A DNA stretch of 64,000 nucleotides from Gibbula magus (lineage: Eukaryota; Mollusca; Gastropoda; Trochida; Trochidae), in assembly GCA_936450465.1 (NCBI GenBank), contig OW388291.1, positions 32,464,656 to 32,528,655 on the forward strand. The letters run 5' to 3'. Under the pieces are notes generated by a model. It was given only the letters and a program-made list of their open reading frames with translations, was not told the origin of the DNA and made no database searches. Positions 24,080 through 35,676 of this stretch are shown here, in pieces. Each line of letters begins with the position of its first letter. Position 1 is the stretch's first letter. Both the position numbers and the translations under genes were made by a program.

Positions 24080-24350
24080 GGTGAGATGGGTTGGGGTTTA
24101 ACGTCGCTTACAAGAGTATTTCACTGATATAGCGACTGCTAGTACTAGTATTATGGCAGGGAGAAAGCCCGCAATGCCATGTGGCAATGTATTGCGGTGA
24201 AACCTGCGAGCATCGGCTGGAACTAGCGAAGCATGGGTGGTATTACGCATTGTACCCGAACCTTACTGCGTGTTGAACAGTTCAGACAAACTTGCCGTGC
24301 CCCTTGCCCATTAATCAGAAGCCGAACGTCCTAACCACTAACCCTGCATA
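24080..24350 (-). mobile_element. tRNA-derived SINE, family 1, copy 1 (tRNA end worn)
   Basis: Shares with the copies at 43,399, 48,508 and 52,620 the blocks gtttaacgycgctt, gctgctagtatt, ggcagggagaaagc and gaaacctgcgagcatcggctggaactagcga. The right end keeps only aagccgaacgt-ctaaccact of the tRNA-like head and runs into the satellite array. Confidence 0.75.
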
Positions 24351-24354
24351 TGCG

Positions 24355-25530
24355 ATGATGCGATTGGTATATTGTGTCATGGTGTGATGTGATGTGGCAT
24401 GGAATGACATAGGCTGATGTGATGTGATGTGACATAGGGTGATGTGGTGTGGTATGGTGATATGATGTGGTGTGGTATGGTGATATGATGTGGTATGGTA
24501 TGACATAGGGTGATATGTGGTATGGTATGACATTGGGTGTTTTGATGTGGTATGGTATGACATAGGGTGTTTTGATGTGGTATGGTATTACATAGGGTGT
24601 TTTGATGTGGTATGGTATGACATAGGGTGATGTGGTATGGTATGATATGGTGTTATGTGATGTGGTATGGTATGACAAGGTGTTATGTGATGTGGTCTGG
24701 TATGGCACATGGTGTTATGCGATGTGGTATGGTATGACATAGGGTGATGTGGTATGGTATGACATAGGGTGTTTTGATGTGGTATGGTATGGCATAGGGT
24801 GATGTGGTATGGTATGACATAGGGTGTTTTGATGTGGTATGGTATGACATGGTGTTATGTGATGTGGTATGGTATGACAAGGTGGTGTGTGATGTGGTAT
24901 GGTATGACATGGTGTTATGTGATGTGGTATGGTATGACATGGTGTTATGTGATGTGGTATGGTATGACATGGTGTGATGTGGTATGGTATGGCATTGTGT
25001 TATGTGATGTGGTATGGTATGACACACGGTGATGTGATGTGGTATGGTATGACAGGGTGTTATATGATGTGGTATGGTATGACACATGGTAATGTAATAT
25101 GGTATGGTATGACATGGTGTTATATAATGTGGTATGGTATGACATGGTGTTATGTGATGTGGTGTGGTATGACATGGTGTTATATAATGTGGTATGGTAT
25201 GACATGGTGTTATGTGATGTGGTGTGGTATGACATGGTGTTATATAATGTGGTATGGTATGACATGGTGTTATGTGATGTGGTATGGTACAATGTATGAC
25301 ATGATGTTATGTGATGTGGTGTGGTATGACATGGTGTTATGTGATGTTGCATGGCATGACATGGTGTCACATGGTGTGATGCTATGTGACATGGTTTTAT
25401 ATTTTGTGATTTGGTGTGGTATGGCGTTGCATGGTGCGATAAAATATGGTATAGTACGACACTGTTGTGTTGTGATATGACATGGTGCTATGTGATATGG
25501 CGTGGTATGGTACTTTGCAATGTGATATGG
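24355..25530. repeat. 30-bp satellite array 1
   Basis: About 39 units of 30 bases. The consensus is tgacatggtgttatgtgatg followed by tggtatggta. A central part (about 25,100-25,280) is a 60-bp dimer, alternating 'tatataatgtggtatgg' and 'tatgtgatgtggtgtgg'. The plus strand is very poor in C. Long open frames on both strands follow from the stop-free 30-base period and are not taken as genes. Confidence 0.95.
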
Positions 25531-26189
25531 TTTATAAGAGGAAAACAGTAAATATGTACATGAATAATTTATCACCAATTTTAGCACCTTTACTGAAGTT
25601 AGCGAAGATGACAAGCAGGTCGACATGACCGTCTATGAAAAGATTTAAAAGAGAAAAGTTACATGTTTCATGTGATGTAATACTTATTAAAAAAAATGTA
25701 TGTTTATAGTAATGAGATAATTTCTTATGAACATTGGAACTTAAACCTTCTAGATGATGGGTTTCTCTAGTGTCAATTTCAATCTGTACAAATATATGCC
25801 TTTCTACGACAATATAGTGAGAATAGTCACGTGTCAAAATTTACTGATGAATCAGAGAACAACTATCCAATGAACAAACAAAAGGGGGTATTAAGACCTT
25901 AGTTCAGGTATGGTGTTCTGATGTTAGTTTTAGTTAATGGTCGCATTTACAGCACATGTTATACAGATCGCCTCTACAACACAGGTAATTTATTTGTATT
26001 TTATCAAGAAAGGTATATATGTTAATCGTTTGTATTATAGGGTATATACATATTGATAAAGAGTGAGACTGGCTTACTGTATTTAAATTTGCAAAATACC
26101 CAAAGGTATGACCATACTAGTGTGATGGTAGCAGAAAGTTTACTGGAAAGGTACCATGGTGCCATAGCAATCGAAATTACAATATAGTG

Positions 26190-26960
26190 TGATGTCATAT
26201 GGTGTGACAGGGTGCCGTATGGTATGACCTAGTGTAGTGATATATGGCACGGTATGACCTAGTGTTATGAGATATGGCATGATATGACCTAGTGTTATGA
26301 TATATGGCATGGTATGACCTAGTGTTATGATATATGGCATGATATGACCTAGTGTTATGATATATGGCACCTTATGACCTAGTGTTATGATATATGGCAC
26401 CTTATGACCTAGTGTTATGATATATGGCATGATATGACCTAGTGTTATGATATATGGCACGGTATGACCTAGTGTTATGATATATGGCATGATATGACCT
26501 AGTGTTATGATATATGGCACCTTATGACCTAGTGTTATGATAAATGGCACCTTATGACCTAGTGTTATGATATATGGCATGATATGACCTAGTGTTATGA
26601 TATATGGCACGGTATGACCTAGTGTTATGATATATGGCATGATATGACCTAGTGTTATGATATATGGCACCTTATGACCTAGTGTTATGATAAATGGCAC
26701 CTTATGACCTAGTGTTATGATATATGGCATGATATGACCTAGTGTTATGATATATGGCACGGTATGACCTAGTGTTATGATATATGGCACGGTATGACCT
26801 AGTGTTATGATATATGGCATGGTATGACCTAGTGTTATGATATATGGCATGATATGACCTAGTGTTATGATATATGACATGGTATGACGTAGCGATATGA
26901 TATATGGCACGGTATTACCTAGTGTTATGATATATGGCATGGCATGACCTAGTGTTATTT
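26190..26960. repeat. 30-bp satellite array 2 with 150-bp higher-order repeat
   Basis: Unit consensus is tgacctagtgttatgatata followed by tggcacggta, 30 bases, and aligns with the array 1 unit over its full length. From 26,281 the variants at the unit start run gat-ggt-gat-ctt-ctt, three times in order, then decay. That is a 5-unit, 150-bp higher-order repeat. A 'taaatgg' variant recurs at the same place in two of the blocks. Confidence 0.95.
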
Positions 26961-27690
26961 GATGTTGCATGATTTGTTGTGATGTGGCATGGTATGATGT
27001 GGTATGGTTTAATATGGTGTGGTGCGATGTAGAATTGTATGACATGGCGTAATGTAATGTTTGTACTGTTAACATGAAGTGATATGATGTGGTATGGTAT
27101 TGTGTAGTGTGTTGTTATGTATTATGGTTTGAAATGGCGTGATGTGATGTTGTATGGTATGGCGTAGTGTGATGGTATGTGGCATTGCATGGTATGATGT
27201 GATGTAATGTGGTAGAGTTTGACATGACATGATGTGATGTAATGTGGCAAGGTATGAGATGCTGTTGTGTAATGTGGTTTAGTATGGCATGGTTTCATGT
27301 GATGTGGTTTGGTGTAGCATGGTGTGCCATATAATAACATTGGGTGATGTTATGTGGTGTGATGTGGCAAAGAGAGATTTGATGTGGTATAGTGTGGCAT
27401 GGTGTGGTTTAATGTGATGTGGTATAGTGTCCTTTTATGTGGCATAGTATGGCATGTTTTGATGTGGTGCGGTATGATGTGGTGTACTCTGCCATACTAG
27501 ATGTAATGTGATGTGATGCGGCAAGGTGTTATTTGATGATGCATAGTGTGACATTGTGTAATGTGGTGTGGCACGGTCCGATGTAATGTTGTATGGTGTG
27601 ATGTGATGTGTTATAATGTGGTATGGTGCTATGTGATGCGGTATGATGTGACTTAGTATGGAATGCTGTGATGTGATGAGGTATGATATT
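26960..27690. repeat. Degenerate satellite flank
   Basis: G/T/A-rich sequence made of scattered tgatgtgg, ggtatggt and tgacat words without a regular period. It is probably old, decayed array sequence. No gene is supported here. Confidence 0.7.
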
Positions 27691-27699
27691 GCACTTTAC

Positions 27700-28024
27700 A
27701 CGTATAATTTATTTTGCGAAATATCCAAAGGTTGACGCAGTTGCTCACAGAAAGCTTCACATACCTGGTTGCTCCTTCCGTCAGTCAGCTTGCAAGACAC
27801 AACAATCAGCGCAGAGCTGTTATACAACATCTCATGTTTAAAATCACCATCCCTTGATATAATATGTAAACAAAATCGACGTAAATAGAAATTCCTTTCA
27901 ACTCTTTATTTACTCCTCCATTTTTCCTGACCCGTGTGTGGGTATTTTTTATTATGCCATTTAACACTCAAGTTCGTGCGATATGTTGCATTGACACTCA
28001 TCCGATATCACATTCTCTTTCCAC
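27700..28024. other. Stretch with no recognised feature
   Basis: AT-rich unique-looking sequence between the satellite and a MITE. I found no exon, RNA gene or clear repeat in it. Confidence 0.5.
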
Positions 28025-28554
28025 AGAGGTTACTCGCTACAGATATCCGATCCTAACCTCTGTTCTTCTTGGCCTGAATTGCTAGACTCCAGCAAAATTC
28101 CCTAGCGGGGGAAAAGGGAACATCATACTCTATCCCTGCTTCTTAACCAATGAAAACTCATCTTTCAGCAGCCATGTCGACCCAGTGACTTCTTGGCATT
28201 TGAATATTAAGGGTCTTGCTAATTAGCATTTGTCCTTCGAATATGTCTGATGTAAATAACACTAATTAACTTTTTTGGTATTTGTCTATGATTTGGTCTT
28301 ATTTATTTATCAACATGTTTATTATCAATTGTTTTCACAAAATCAAACAGAATATTTCGAGGAAAACACATTAAACGATAAAACGTTTTTCTTACGTTTA
28401 TTTATCATTATGACGGGTCATTGACAAATATAACTTTTACAACGGCGTCGCGGATTGCACAACTAGATTCAATTGCACTTCATTTTCGCACCCGAATTCG
28501 ATCAGGCCAAGAAAAACAGAGATTAGGATCGGAAATCTGAAGAGAGTTACCTCT
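28025..28554. mobile_element. MITE with long terminal inverted repeats
   Basis: Left arm (28,025-28,080) agaggttactc...gatcctaacctctgttctt...ggcctgaatt matches the inverted right arm (28,493-28,554) gaattcgatcaggccaag...gagattaggatcgg...agttacctct. The arms are about 55-60 bases with a few mismatches and flank 410 non-coding bases. Confidence 0.7.
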
Positions 28555-29930
28555 ATGCATGGAAGAGAATGCTGATCTCATAACTTGTTCCAACTATCCA
28601 CTCGTTTAATACTCCATCACACGATTCACACCACGATCCCGATTTCACGAATCGCGAATAATTAGTAAGTTTAATAATTTTAACTGATTCGTATTTGTTC
28701 GTTGTCATGTCTTGCAATTCTTGAGCAGTTCAAAGCCACGACCTCCCAATTGAACCTCGTATGTAGTTCGCAACGAAGTCGTTGTTCCTTCGTAGGAGTT
28801 ATAACTGAATCGTAATCTATTCGGATGCATCGTAACTGATTTCAAATTGATTCGTTGGTATTCTTAACATTTTGGAAACTGTGAATTCGCGGCTTGACCA
28901 CGAATACATTACGAAGACTTGAGAAATAATCACACGAACTGTCGAGAAGGCACGAATTCATTTGAGGTCGTATCCGATTCGTACATCCATTTGAGGTAGT
29001 TCGTATTCCTGACGTACATAGCCTATTCCTAACCTTCGTCCAGCAGATTATTGTAGGTTGTAGTGAATTATTGACATTATCTATACGATTCCAGTCGAAT
29101 ACCTCATTCTAAATTCTCGTATTTCAGTGTATCGTTACTGAATCTTAGAAAGGCACATCTTGAACTTGAACTAAAAAAAAGCAACATGTAGCGAATTCTC
29201 ACGAATCCTGACATTACCTACGATTACCAACGAAACGATTAAAATCCAATTACGATGCCTAAGAATCATTAACTACTGAATTTTTAAAATCGGAAACCCA
29301 TGGCCATAATTTGTTTTGATACAAAATCTCGACTTTCGAATTTCAAGAACTGACATACATTTTAATTCTCTAGATACTGGCCAATGGGGTAATGAGCTTT
29401 TATTCTCACTCTTTTGAATTGAGTGTATGTATTTGTGTGACACTAAATAACGTCATCACTGATGGCGTCATGCAACCCTACGGACGGATGATGTGTGAAG
29501 ACCTCTGTCAGCGACGCCTTACTTGCATGCTACTCATACTTCTTCGACACTGGCCTGTGCAGTAAACACTCGGGATTCAGCGTCAGTACGGGGTCATCGT
29601 TACACCATTATCAAGGTAACCTCTGTTATGTACTTATATGGAGTACGTATTCAACAGTTATAAGAGGCATTTTAGAAATTATGTAGATGAAAGAAAATCC
29701 AAGATTTATGAATAAATCTCCAAACATTTTGATTTTCCTTTATTCATCAATAGTTAATCACAAGAAAGCACATTGTGAATTTCAGTAAAAATGACATACT
29801 TCTAACTCTTCATAAATAAGCATTATGTCGCCCTCCTGATATGCTGCGCCTAACTCTACTCTTACATGATGACCTCTCCGCCCCAGTATATCTTGTTCAC
29901 GGTCTTTTGGGTTACGATCGGGGCTGCAAG
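28555..29930. other. AT-rich stretch with no supported gene
   Basis: Many words of the form cgaatt/attcg are scattered here (28,600-29,300), suggesting an old degraded repeat. No frame shows a recognisable protein or a consistent exon. Confidence 0.5.
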
Positions 29931-29934
29931 GGGG

Positions 29935-30185
29935 GCATAGTAGTGCAGTAATGGTTTAATTCTTACTGAAGAAGCTTCGTTGTTTTCCTCACCCAATGAG
30001 GTCTTGCATTGGTAGTGTGTACTGGTTTCTTGCTGAAAAAGCTTCGTAATATACGTCTATGAGGTCTTGCAAAGGTATTGTAGTAATGGTTTCTTGCTGA
30101 AAAAGCTTCGTTACTATACTCGCCCTATGAGGTTTTGCATCGGTAGTGAAGTAATGACTTCTTGCTGAAAAAGCTTCGTTAAGTA
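29935..30185. repeat. Tandem repeat, about 70 bp x 3-4
   Basis: The block 'tgaggtcttgca-tggtagtg-agtaatggtttcttgctgaaaaagcttcgtta' recurs with small changes. 'gaaaaagcttcgt' appears three times and 'gaagaagcttcgttg' begins the series. Confidence 0.8.
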
Positions 30186-31397
30186 TAGGATTGATAAATA
30201 AATCTCATAGCATTGGTTATTTAATTATAAAATAAAGTTTATTTTTAAAAGTTGATGAAAAGGAACTTTCTAGTTGACAATTGGCGTAGTGTGCAACTGT
30301 CCATTACTGAAAAATAACGTAGTGAGAGAACAATGTAGTGGCTTTAAAAGCGTACAGATCGGCGACAAGGTCCGAGTGGTAAGCCATGTGCGTTCTATGT
30401 TTGTTCTCCAAGAGAATACAAAATGTAGTTATGCTTTTTGTCTTTGCATAGAGCCATGAAAGTGTGTTTTTCTTTTGAACAAATCATCTTATCTCTTGTA
30501 ATTTCAATGCAATATGCTCAATGACCTATACAAAGATCACCGAGTTATGTATTCATGTTTCCTTATCTACAGTCGTCCAAGTGGCGCAGATCTGCAGAAG
30601 CCATGACGTGCGCGGAGAAGGGCGTTATCTTCAAGACTAAACTCTCTGACTTCAAATGTATAGCTGTGAAAGAGCATTCACGACAAGTAGTACTCGACAA
30701 GAAAAGCCATTCACGCAACTACAATGCAGCTGGACGTACGGAGCTTGGCCTAGTACATTAAAGGATAGATGAAATGACATATGGTCGAAATCGGATTCAT
30801 TTAAATGGGATGTCAATTTGACAATTGCTCGATTTTAAATTTCTGAAATCGGTCCATAAATTACTGTAATACGGCTTTTTTAAAAACCGCCTTATTTCTC
30901 TCCGGCGACCAGAATGAAAGTCTGCGGGGGTATGGCCCCTGAAGGAATGACTTCTGTGACGTATCAGGGGGAATCTGATTTTCGGCGATAGACATAATTC
31001 AACGTAATTTCGCAACATTTTGATTGTTAATTTCACAAAGAAATCTACAATAAACCAACTTAAATTTCCCATATATCGAATGTTTAGATATCCAATTAGG
31101 TAATTCCGCAGATGACAATTACACAATTATTACATAAACATGTCTTTTTGGCGATGTAATACACCTCATAAATTCATTTAGCGGCAGTGATAATCATCAT
31201 TAATTAATTAACGATGGGTGAATTAAGATCGTTATAATTATCAATTGCAAGTGTATATTCTCTCGATTTTATGCTCATTTGATTCCGATGTACAATATAC
31301 GTAGAGGTAATCATCTGTCATTATTGAGAAAAATGCATTTCATCAGATCTTTAACATTGGCTAAGACTATCTTAGCGCTAAGAGAGCTTCGAAAATC

Positions 31398-32671
31398 TAG
31401 GCCCAGAATACTATAACCCCCGTTCCGCACTTCGCGGCGGCGGGGGACAAAACATATTTATCCTTTTACCCGATCTATAAAAAGTATTCTATGTATGATC
31501 CATGTGAATTATGACACTCTAAAACCGGTAAAATTGAATCAAGAACATGATAACAGCGTCTTACGTTTGAAAGTTTCAATTAATTTATCCACGATCAAAA
31601 TAATCAGGTGTTCCAATGTCTCTTTGAATGAGAACATGGTGTACATGTATAGATAATGCTCACTGGATGTTGAAAATACCCAGCAGTATATTAGATGTAG
31701 ATAAAACATACCCCCGCCTCTCTGATTAAACAATATCATCCTCCCTTGTATGTCAAAGATAAACATATTAAGATAAATGTGCGCCATATATGATTAAATC
31801 GCAACATAAAGTAAACATATACATATAGTATAATGTGAAAAAAATACATATAATTTAGATAGTGAACAACAATGCTACATTGGTATAATTGGTACACACT
31901 ATCTGCAATAGTACAATTTGTAGCTCATCAGACCTGAAAGGCCCGATGGGCTTATGGCGATAGGATCCGGCGTCCGTCCACCCGTCCGACTGTAAACTTT
32001 TCGTATTTTCGACTTCTTCTCCAGAACCCTAGACTCTAAAGAGCTGCAATTATATGTGCAGACTCTAAAATGTACGTCACAGGGGTCATGACTTAAAAAC
32101 CTATTTTCATCTTCTTCTCAAGTATGAAAAGCTCTAGAGAGCTAAAATGTTGTGTAAAGACTCCTTGGCCAATGGGGATTCCAAATTGTAGATTTCGTGA
32201 CCCTGTGACCTCAAATGTGGGCAAAAGGGTCATGACCTAAAAACCTATTTCCATCTTCTTCTCAAGTATGAAAAGCTCTAGAAAGCTGAAATTTTATGTA
32301 CAGAATCCTTGGCCAAATTGGGGTCACAATCTAAGAACTTATTATTTATTATGTTTATTTTAACAATGTATTACTTAAAATAACGTAGATATTCAACCTT
32401 AGATAATAAATCAATGAATTCCTGACGAGCTACAGAGCTCATGGCTCTATTTTTCTACTATTGCAGAAAGCGTGATCCAAAATGTAACAATGTTACAATC
32501 TAAATGTCACTAATCACCACTGTACTACATGTAGAGTAGAGTATGCTAGAGTAGCATATAAAATGAAAATTATTTCACGTGTTCATTGATTTGTTTGTCA
32601 TTTTAACGTTTACCAAACATAATTTCCAATTGGTGATGATCATTGAAACATGTTTAATATTATGTTAATAC
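31398..32671. repeat. Duplicated block A, copy 1
   Basis: Nearly identical in direct orientation to 34,411-35,675, offset about 3,004 bases, with few substitutions. It includes tandem sub-repeats (ttcatcttcttctcaagtat and variant) and the dispersed 'gtagctcatcagacctgaaagg' repeat. A 75-80 residue minus frame is open in both copies, but the copies are too alike for this to mean anything. Confidence 0.9.
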
Positions 32672-32689
32672 GTAATAGATAGAGGACGA

Positions 32690-32802
32690 GTAGCAGTACA
32701 TTATCGGGATATAAATGTACGGGTTTGAGAGGGTTGGGCGAGGCGTCAGCCGAGCCTAAACCTCTCAAACCCGTACATTTATATCCCGATAATGTACTGC
32801 TG
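32690..32802. repeat. Hairpin with 41-bp perfect-looking arms
   Basis: Arm 1 (agcagtacattatcgggata ... ggtttgagagg) is the reverse complement of arm 2 (cctctcaaacc ... tatcccgataatgtactgct). The 29-base loop is rich in GGCGAGGCG-type sequence. Confidence 0.85.
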
Positions 32803-32952
32803 CGAGTTCTCTATCTATCTTAGAGCACAGTCAAATGCTTGAGTCGTCAAGAAAATGTCTTAAAATGAATTTATTTCAAATATTTTGTCAACAAATTTGG
32901 GAAACATTCTCTCAAACACAACATGCAAAACATTGACATCTCTCATTTTCAT

Positions 32953-33158
32953 ATGCAAATGTTAGGGGCATTGACGTCATCTTCGGCACTGTGAGCACTG
33001 AATTCTGAAATTGTCCGAGGTGCATGAGGCGTACATTTTATATAAAGCGTACGAGTCGTGCTACAGCAAAAGCGTCGTGCTTGAATCACGCACATGCATG
33101 ATTTAAGCACGTTTTTATTCAGCAACATTGAGCAGTAATACATTTCATTGCCTATAAA
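32953..33158 (+). promoter_or_regulatory. Candidate promoter: octamer, CRE and TATA box
   Basis: In order: ATGCAAAT octamer (32,953-32,960), a full palindromic CRE TGACGTCA (32,972-32,979) and TATAAA (33,153-33,158), with the candidate start codon 36 bases after the TATA box. Each site can occur by chance. Their order ahead of a spliced open frame is what makes them worth listing. Confidence 0.35.
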
Positions 33159-33193
33159 GACTGAGTGGTTTGTGGAATGAATCAGTTCACACA

Positions 33194-33848
33194 ATGGCTT
33201 CATCATGGACAGTCCAAGGACAAGTACACTATTCATTCAGGAAAGGTAACTTTACTCTTTTACTCCTTACTTTCCAAACTCTGTAATTTAAAATTCAAAC
33301 TAATTTTCATTAAATTGGTTTATTTAATAACAGTTATTGTTTTTTTGTATTTCAAATTTTTTACCAACACGTTAAGTTGTTTGTTGAGCTGTATTTATCA
33401 ATATGCGTGTTGTTATATCTATTGTTGCATATGCTAGTGTGCATCCCGTCTATATTGCATATAAATTCAGGTTACTTCAGCAAAGGAACTCGAACTGTCT
33501 GTAGGAAAGAATGTAACGTCGTACTGGACATCGCTCGGACGCTGTGTGACGATACAGGAGTTTCAGTTACACGACAATGCAGTCTCCATCCTCTAACACT
33601 CCTAGAAGGTAATTTTATATCACTTTCTTATTTCTCTTTTTTATGTCGTTCTATAACTTTTGATATTATTTTTTATATCGTGGTTGAAAATATATAAAAC
33701 ATTGGTAACATGGTTTGATGCTTGTCATTGTTTCACTTACTCATGATATAAATGAAATACACTTGAAAAATCCCAATTGACCTCACATTACTTGCTTTAT
33801 TTACATGCTTTTATTCGTCTTTTAGGAATATCAAGCTCCTTAATATAG
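33194..33848 (+). CDS. Candidate three-exon mini-gene, 70 residues, unknown function
   Basis: Exons 33,194-33,245, 33,471-33,608 and 33,826-33,848 join with phase-1 GT-AG introns to a 70-residue frame ending in TAG. The protein starts MASSWTVQGQVHYSFRKG. Its middle is RTVCRKECNVVLDIARTLC, then DDTGVSVTRQCSLHPLTL. Four cysteines lie in a C-x3-C, C, C arrangement. There is no signal peptide or membrane segment, and I recognise no family. A TATA box precedes it, the start context is caaATGG, and AATAAA follows about 100 bases after the stop. The acceptor of exon 2 is weak. It could be a gene fragment captured by the inserted segment, or chance. Confidence 0.35.
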
Positions 33849-33947
33849 AAGACCCCCATCAACGGAAGCGACTTTTTCCTTTCGGAAAGGGAACACAGCA
33901 GGTCATTTGTCAATGTAATACGTGTTTAATTGTGTGTTATCTCCATA

Positions 33948-33953
33948 AATAAA
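33948..33953 (+). terminator. Poly(A) signal AATAAA after the mini-gene
   Basis: A canonical hexamer 100 bases past the TAG of the candidate mini-gene, still inside the inserted segment. Confidence 0.35.
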
Positions 33954-34121
33954 ACAATCAGTTGACATTGTTTGTTGTTTTTATGAAAGTCTGTGAACCA
34001 GTTTATGAGCATGATACCCGAACGCAACCAGACAACCGTACATCTATCGGGATATAAATGTACTCCACGTGACCACAATACACTCATATGATTGGACGAA
34101 AGCATTTGACTGTGCTCTAAA

Positions 34122-34412
34122 TTGTTATAATTCCTTCCGTTGGTATACATGACAAACTTCCATTAACTGTTCATTCCGTACATAGATGTAGAATATTAAG
34201 TTGATTTGAAACGAATATTACATATTCAGTATTAACTTTGTTACATTTGGGAGAACATTATCTTCAATAGTACAAATGCTTGTACTTTTCGGGCCCGTGA
34301 TCGTGTAGTAAGCTGTTGGTATTGTAAGTGCTGGCGATAGTTGCCTGACTTTGAGGGCTTGGGTTCGAATCCTTCAAGGGACTCAGCCCGAAAAAGTACA
34401 AGAATCTGAACT
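34122..34412. repeat. Duplicated block B, copy 1 (with tRNA-like SINE core)
   Basis: Nearly identical to 35,677-35,968. It contains gtacttttcgggc and gcccgaaaaagtac as inverted ends around a tRNA-like core with a B box, gggttcgaatcc, in copy 1 (34,3xx). Confidence 0.85.
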
Positions 34413-35675
34413 AGGCCAAGAATACTATATCCCCTGCCGCCGCGAAGTGACAAAACATATTTATCCTTTTACCCGATCTATAAAAAGTATTCTATGTATG
34501 ATCCATGTGAATTATGACACTCTAAAACCGGTAAAATTGAATCAAGAACATGATAACAGCGTCTAACGTTTGAAAGTTTCAACTAATTTATCCACGATCA
34601 AAATAATCAGGTGTTCCAATGTCTCTTTGAATGAGAACATGGTGTACATGTATAGATAATGCTCACAGGGTGTTGAAAATACCCAGCAGTATATTAGATG
34701 TAGATAAAACATACCCCCGCCTCTCTGATTAAACAATATCAACCTCCCTTGTATGTCAAAGATAAACATATTAAGATAAATGTGCGCCATATATGATTAA
34801 ATCGCAACATAAAGTAAACATATACATATTGTATAATGTGAAAAAAATACATATAATTTAGATAGTGAACAACAATGCTACATTGGTATAATTGGTACAC
34901 ACTATCTGCAATAGTACAATTTGTAGCTCATCAGACCTGAAAGGCCCGATGGGCTTATGGCGATAGGATCCGGCGTCCATCCGCCCGTCCGACTGTAAAC
35001 TTTTCGTATTTTCGACTTCTTCTCCAGAACCCTAGACTCTAAAGAGCTGCAATTATATGTGCAGACTCCAAAATGTACGTCACAGGGGTCATGACTTAAA
35101 AACCTATTTTCATCTTCTTCTCAAGTATGAAAAGCTCTAGAGAGCTAAAATGTTGTGTAAAGACTCCTTGGCCAATGGGGATTCCAAATTGTAGATTTCG
35201 TGACCCTGTGACCTCAAATGTGGGCAAAAGGGTCATGACCTAAAAACCTATTTCCATCTTCTTCTCAAGTATGAAAAGCTCTAGAAAGCTGAAATTGTAT
35301 GTACAGACTCCTTGGCCAAATGGGGGTCACAATCTAAGAACTTATTATTTATTATGTTTATTTTAACAATGTATTACTTAAAATAACGTAGATATTCAAC
35401 CTTAGATAATAAATCAATGAATTCCTGACGAGCTACAGAGCTCATGGCTCTATTTTTTCTACTATTGCAGAAAGCGTGATCCAAAATGTAACAATGTTAC
35501 AATCTAAATGTCACTAATCACCACTGTACTACATGTAGAGTAGAGTATGCTAGAGTAGCATATAAAATGAAAATTATTTCACGTGTTCATTGATTTGTTT
35601 GTCATTTTAACGTTTACCAAACATAATTTCCAATTGGTGATGATCATTGAAACATGTTTAATATTATGTTAATAC
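34411..35675. repeat. Duplicated block A, copy 2
   Basis: Second copy of 31,398-32,671, followed directly by block B copy 2, so it probably shows the arrangement before the insertion. Near its start a 14-base GC-rich segment is inverted relative to copy 1. Confidence 0.9.
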
Positions 35676-35676
35676 T

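Larger units (their letters stand above)
32672..34121. mobile_element. 1.45-kb inserted segment between blocks A and B
   Basis: Comparison with the uninterrupted A2-B2 junction at 35,675 shows this is extra sequence. It carries a 41-bp-arm hairpin at its left and a perfect 21-bp inverted repeat, ttagagcacagtcaaatgctt, at 32,820-32,840 and 34,100-34,120. It also has the word cgggatataaatgtac near both ends. No clean target-site duplication is visible, so the mechanism is unclear. It holds the mini-gene on its plus strand. Confidence 0.65.

Noticed and set aside
24315..25626. Long open frames on both strands with MSYHTTS-like or MWYGMTWCY-like repeats
   Set aside because: The frame stays open only because the 30-base period is a multiple of three and the unit has no stop in those frames. 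Both strands are open at once and there is no splice or start context.
26140..27075. 311-residue minus frame with IITLGHIMPY repeats
   Set aside because: Product of the 30-bp satellite, with variation that follows the DNA repeat rather than codon positions.
24355..27690. CRISPR-like array
   Set aside because: There are no unique spacers between conserved repeats; the whole unit repeats, and the genome is eukaryotic.
30274..30761. Possible plus-strand exons with QIGDKVRV and KWRRSAEAMTCAEKGVIF
   Set aside because: VGDKVRV-like strings occur in several families, and I could not join the two pieces with consistent phase or name a domain.
31539..34790. The MAHIYLNMFIFDIQG frame conserved in blocks A1 and A2
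   Set aside because: The two copies are recent duplicates and nearly identical throughout, so an open frame of about 80 codons carries no evidence of selection.
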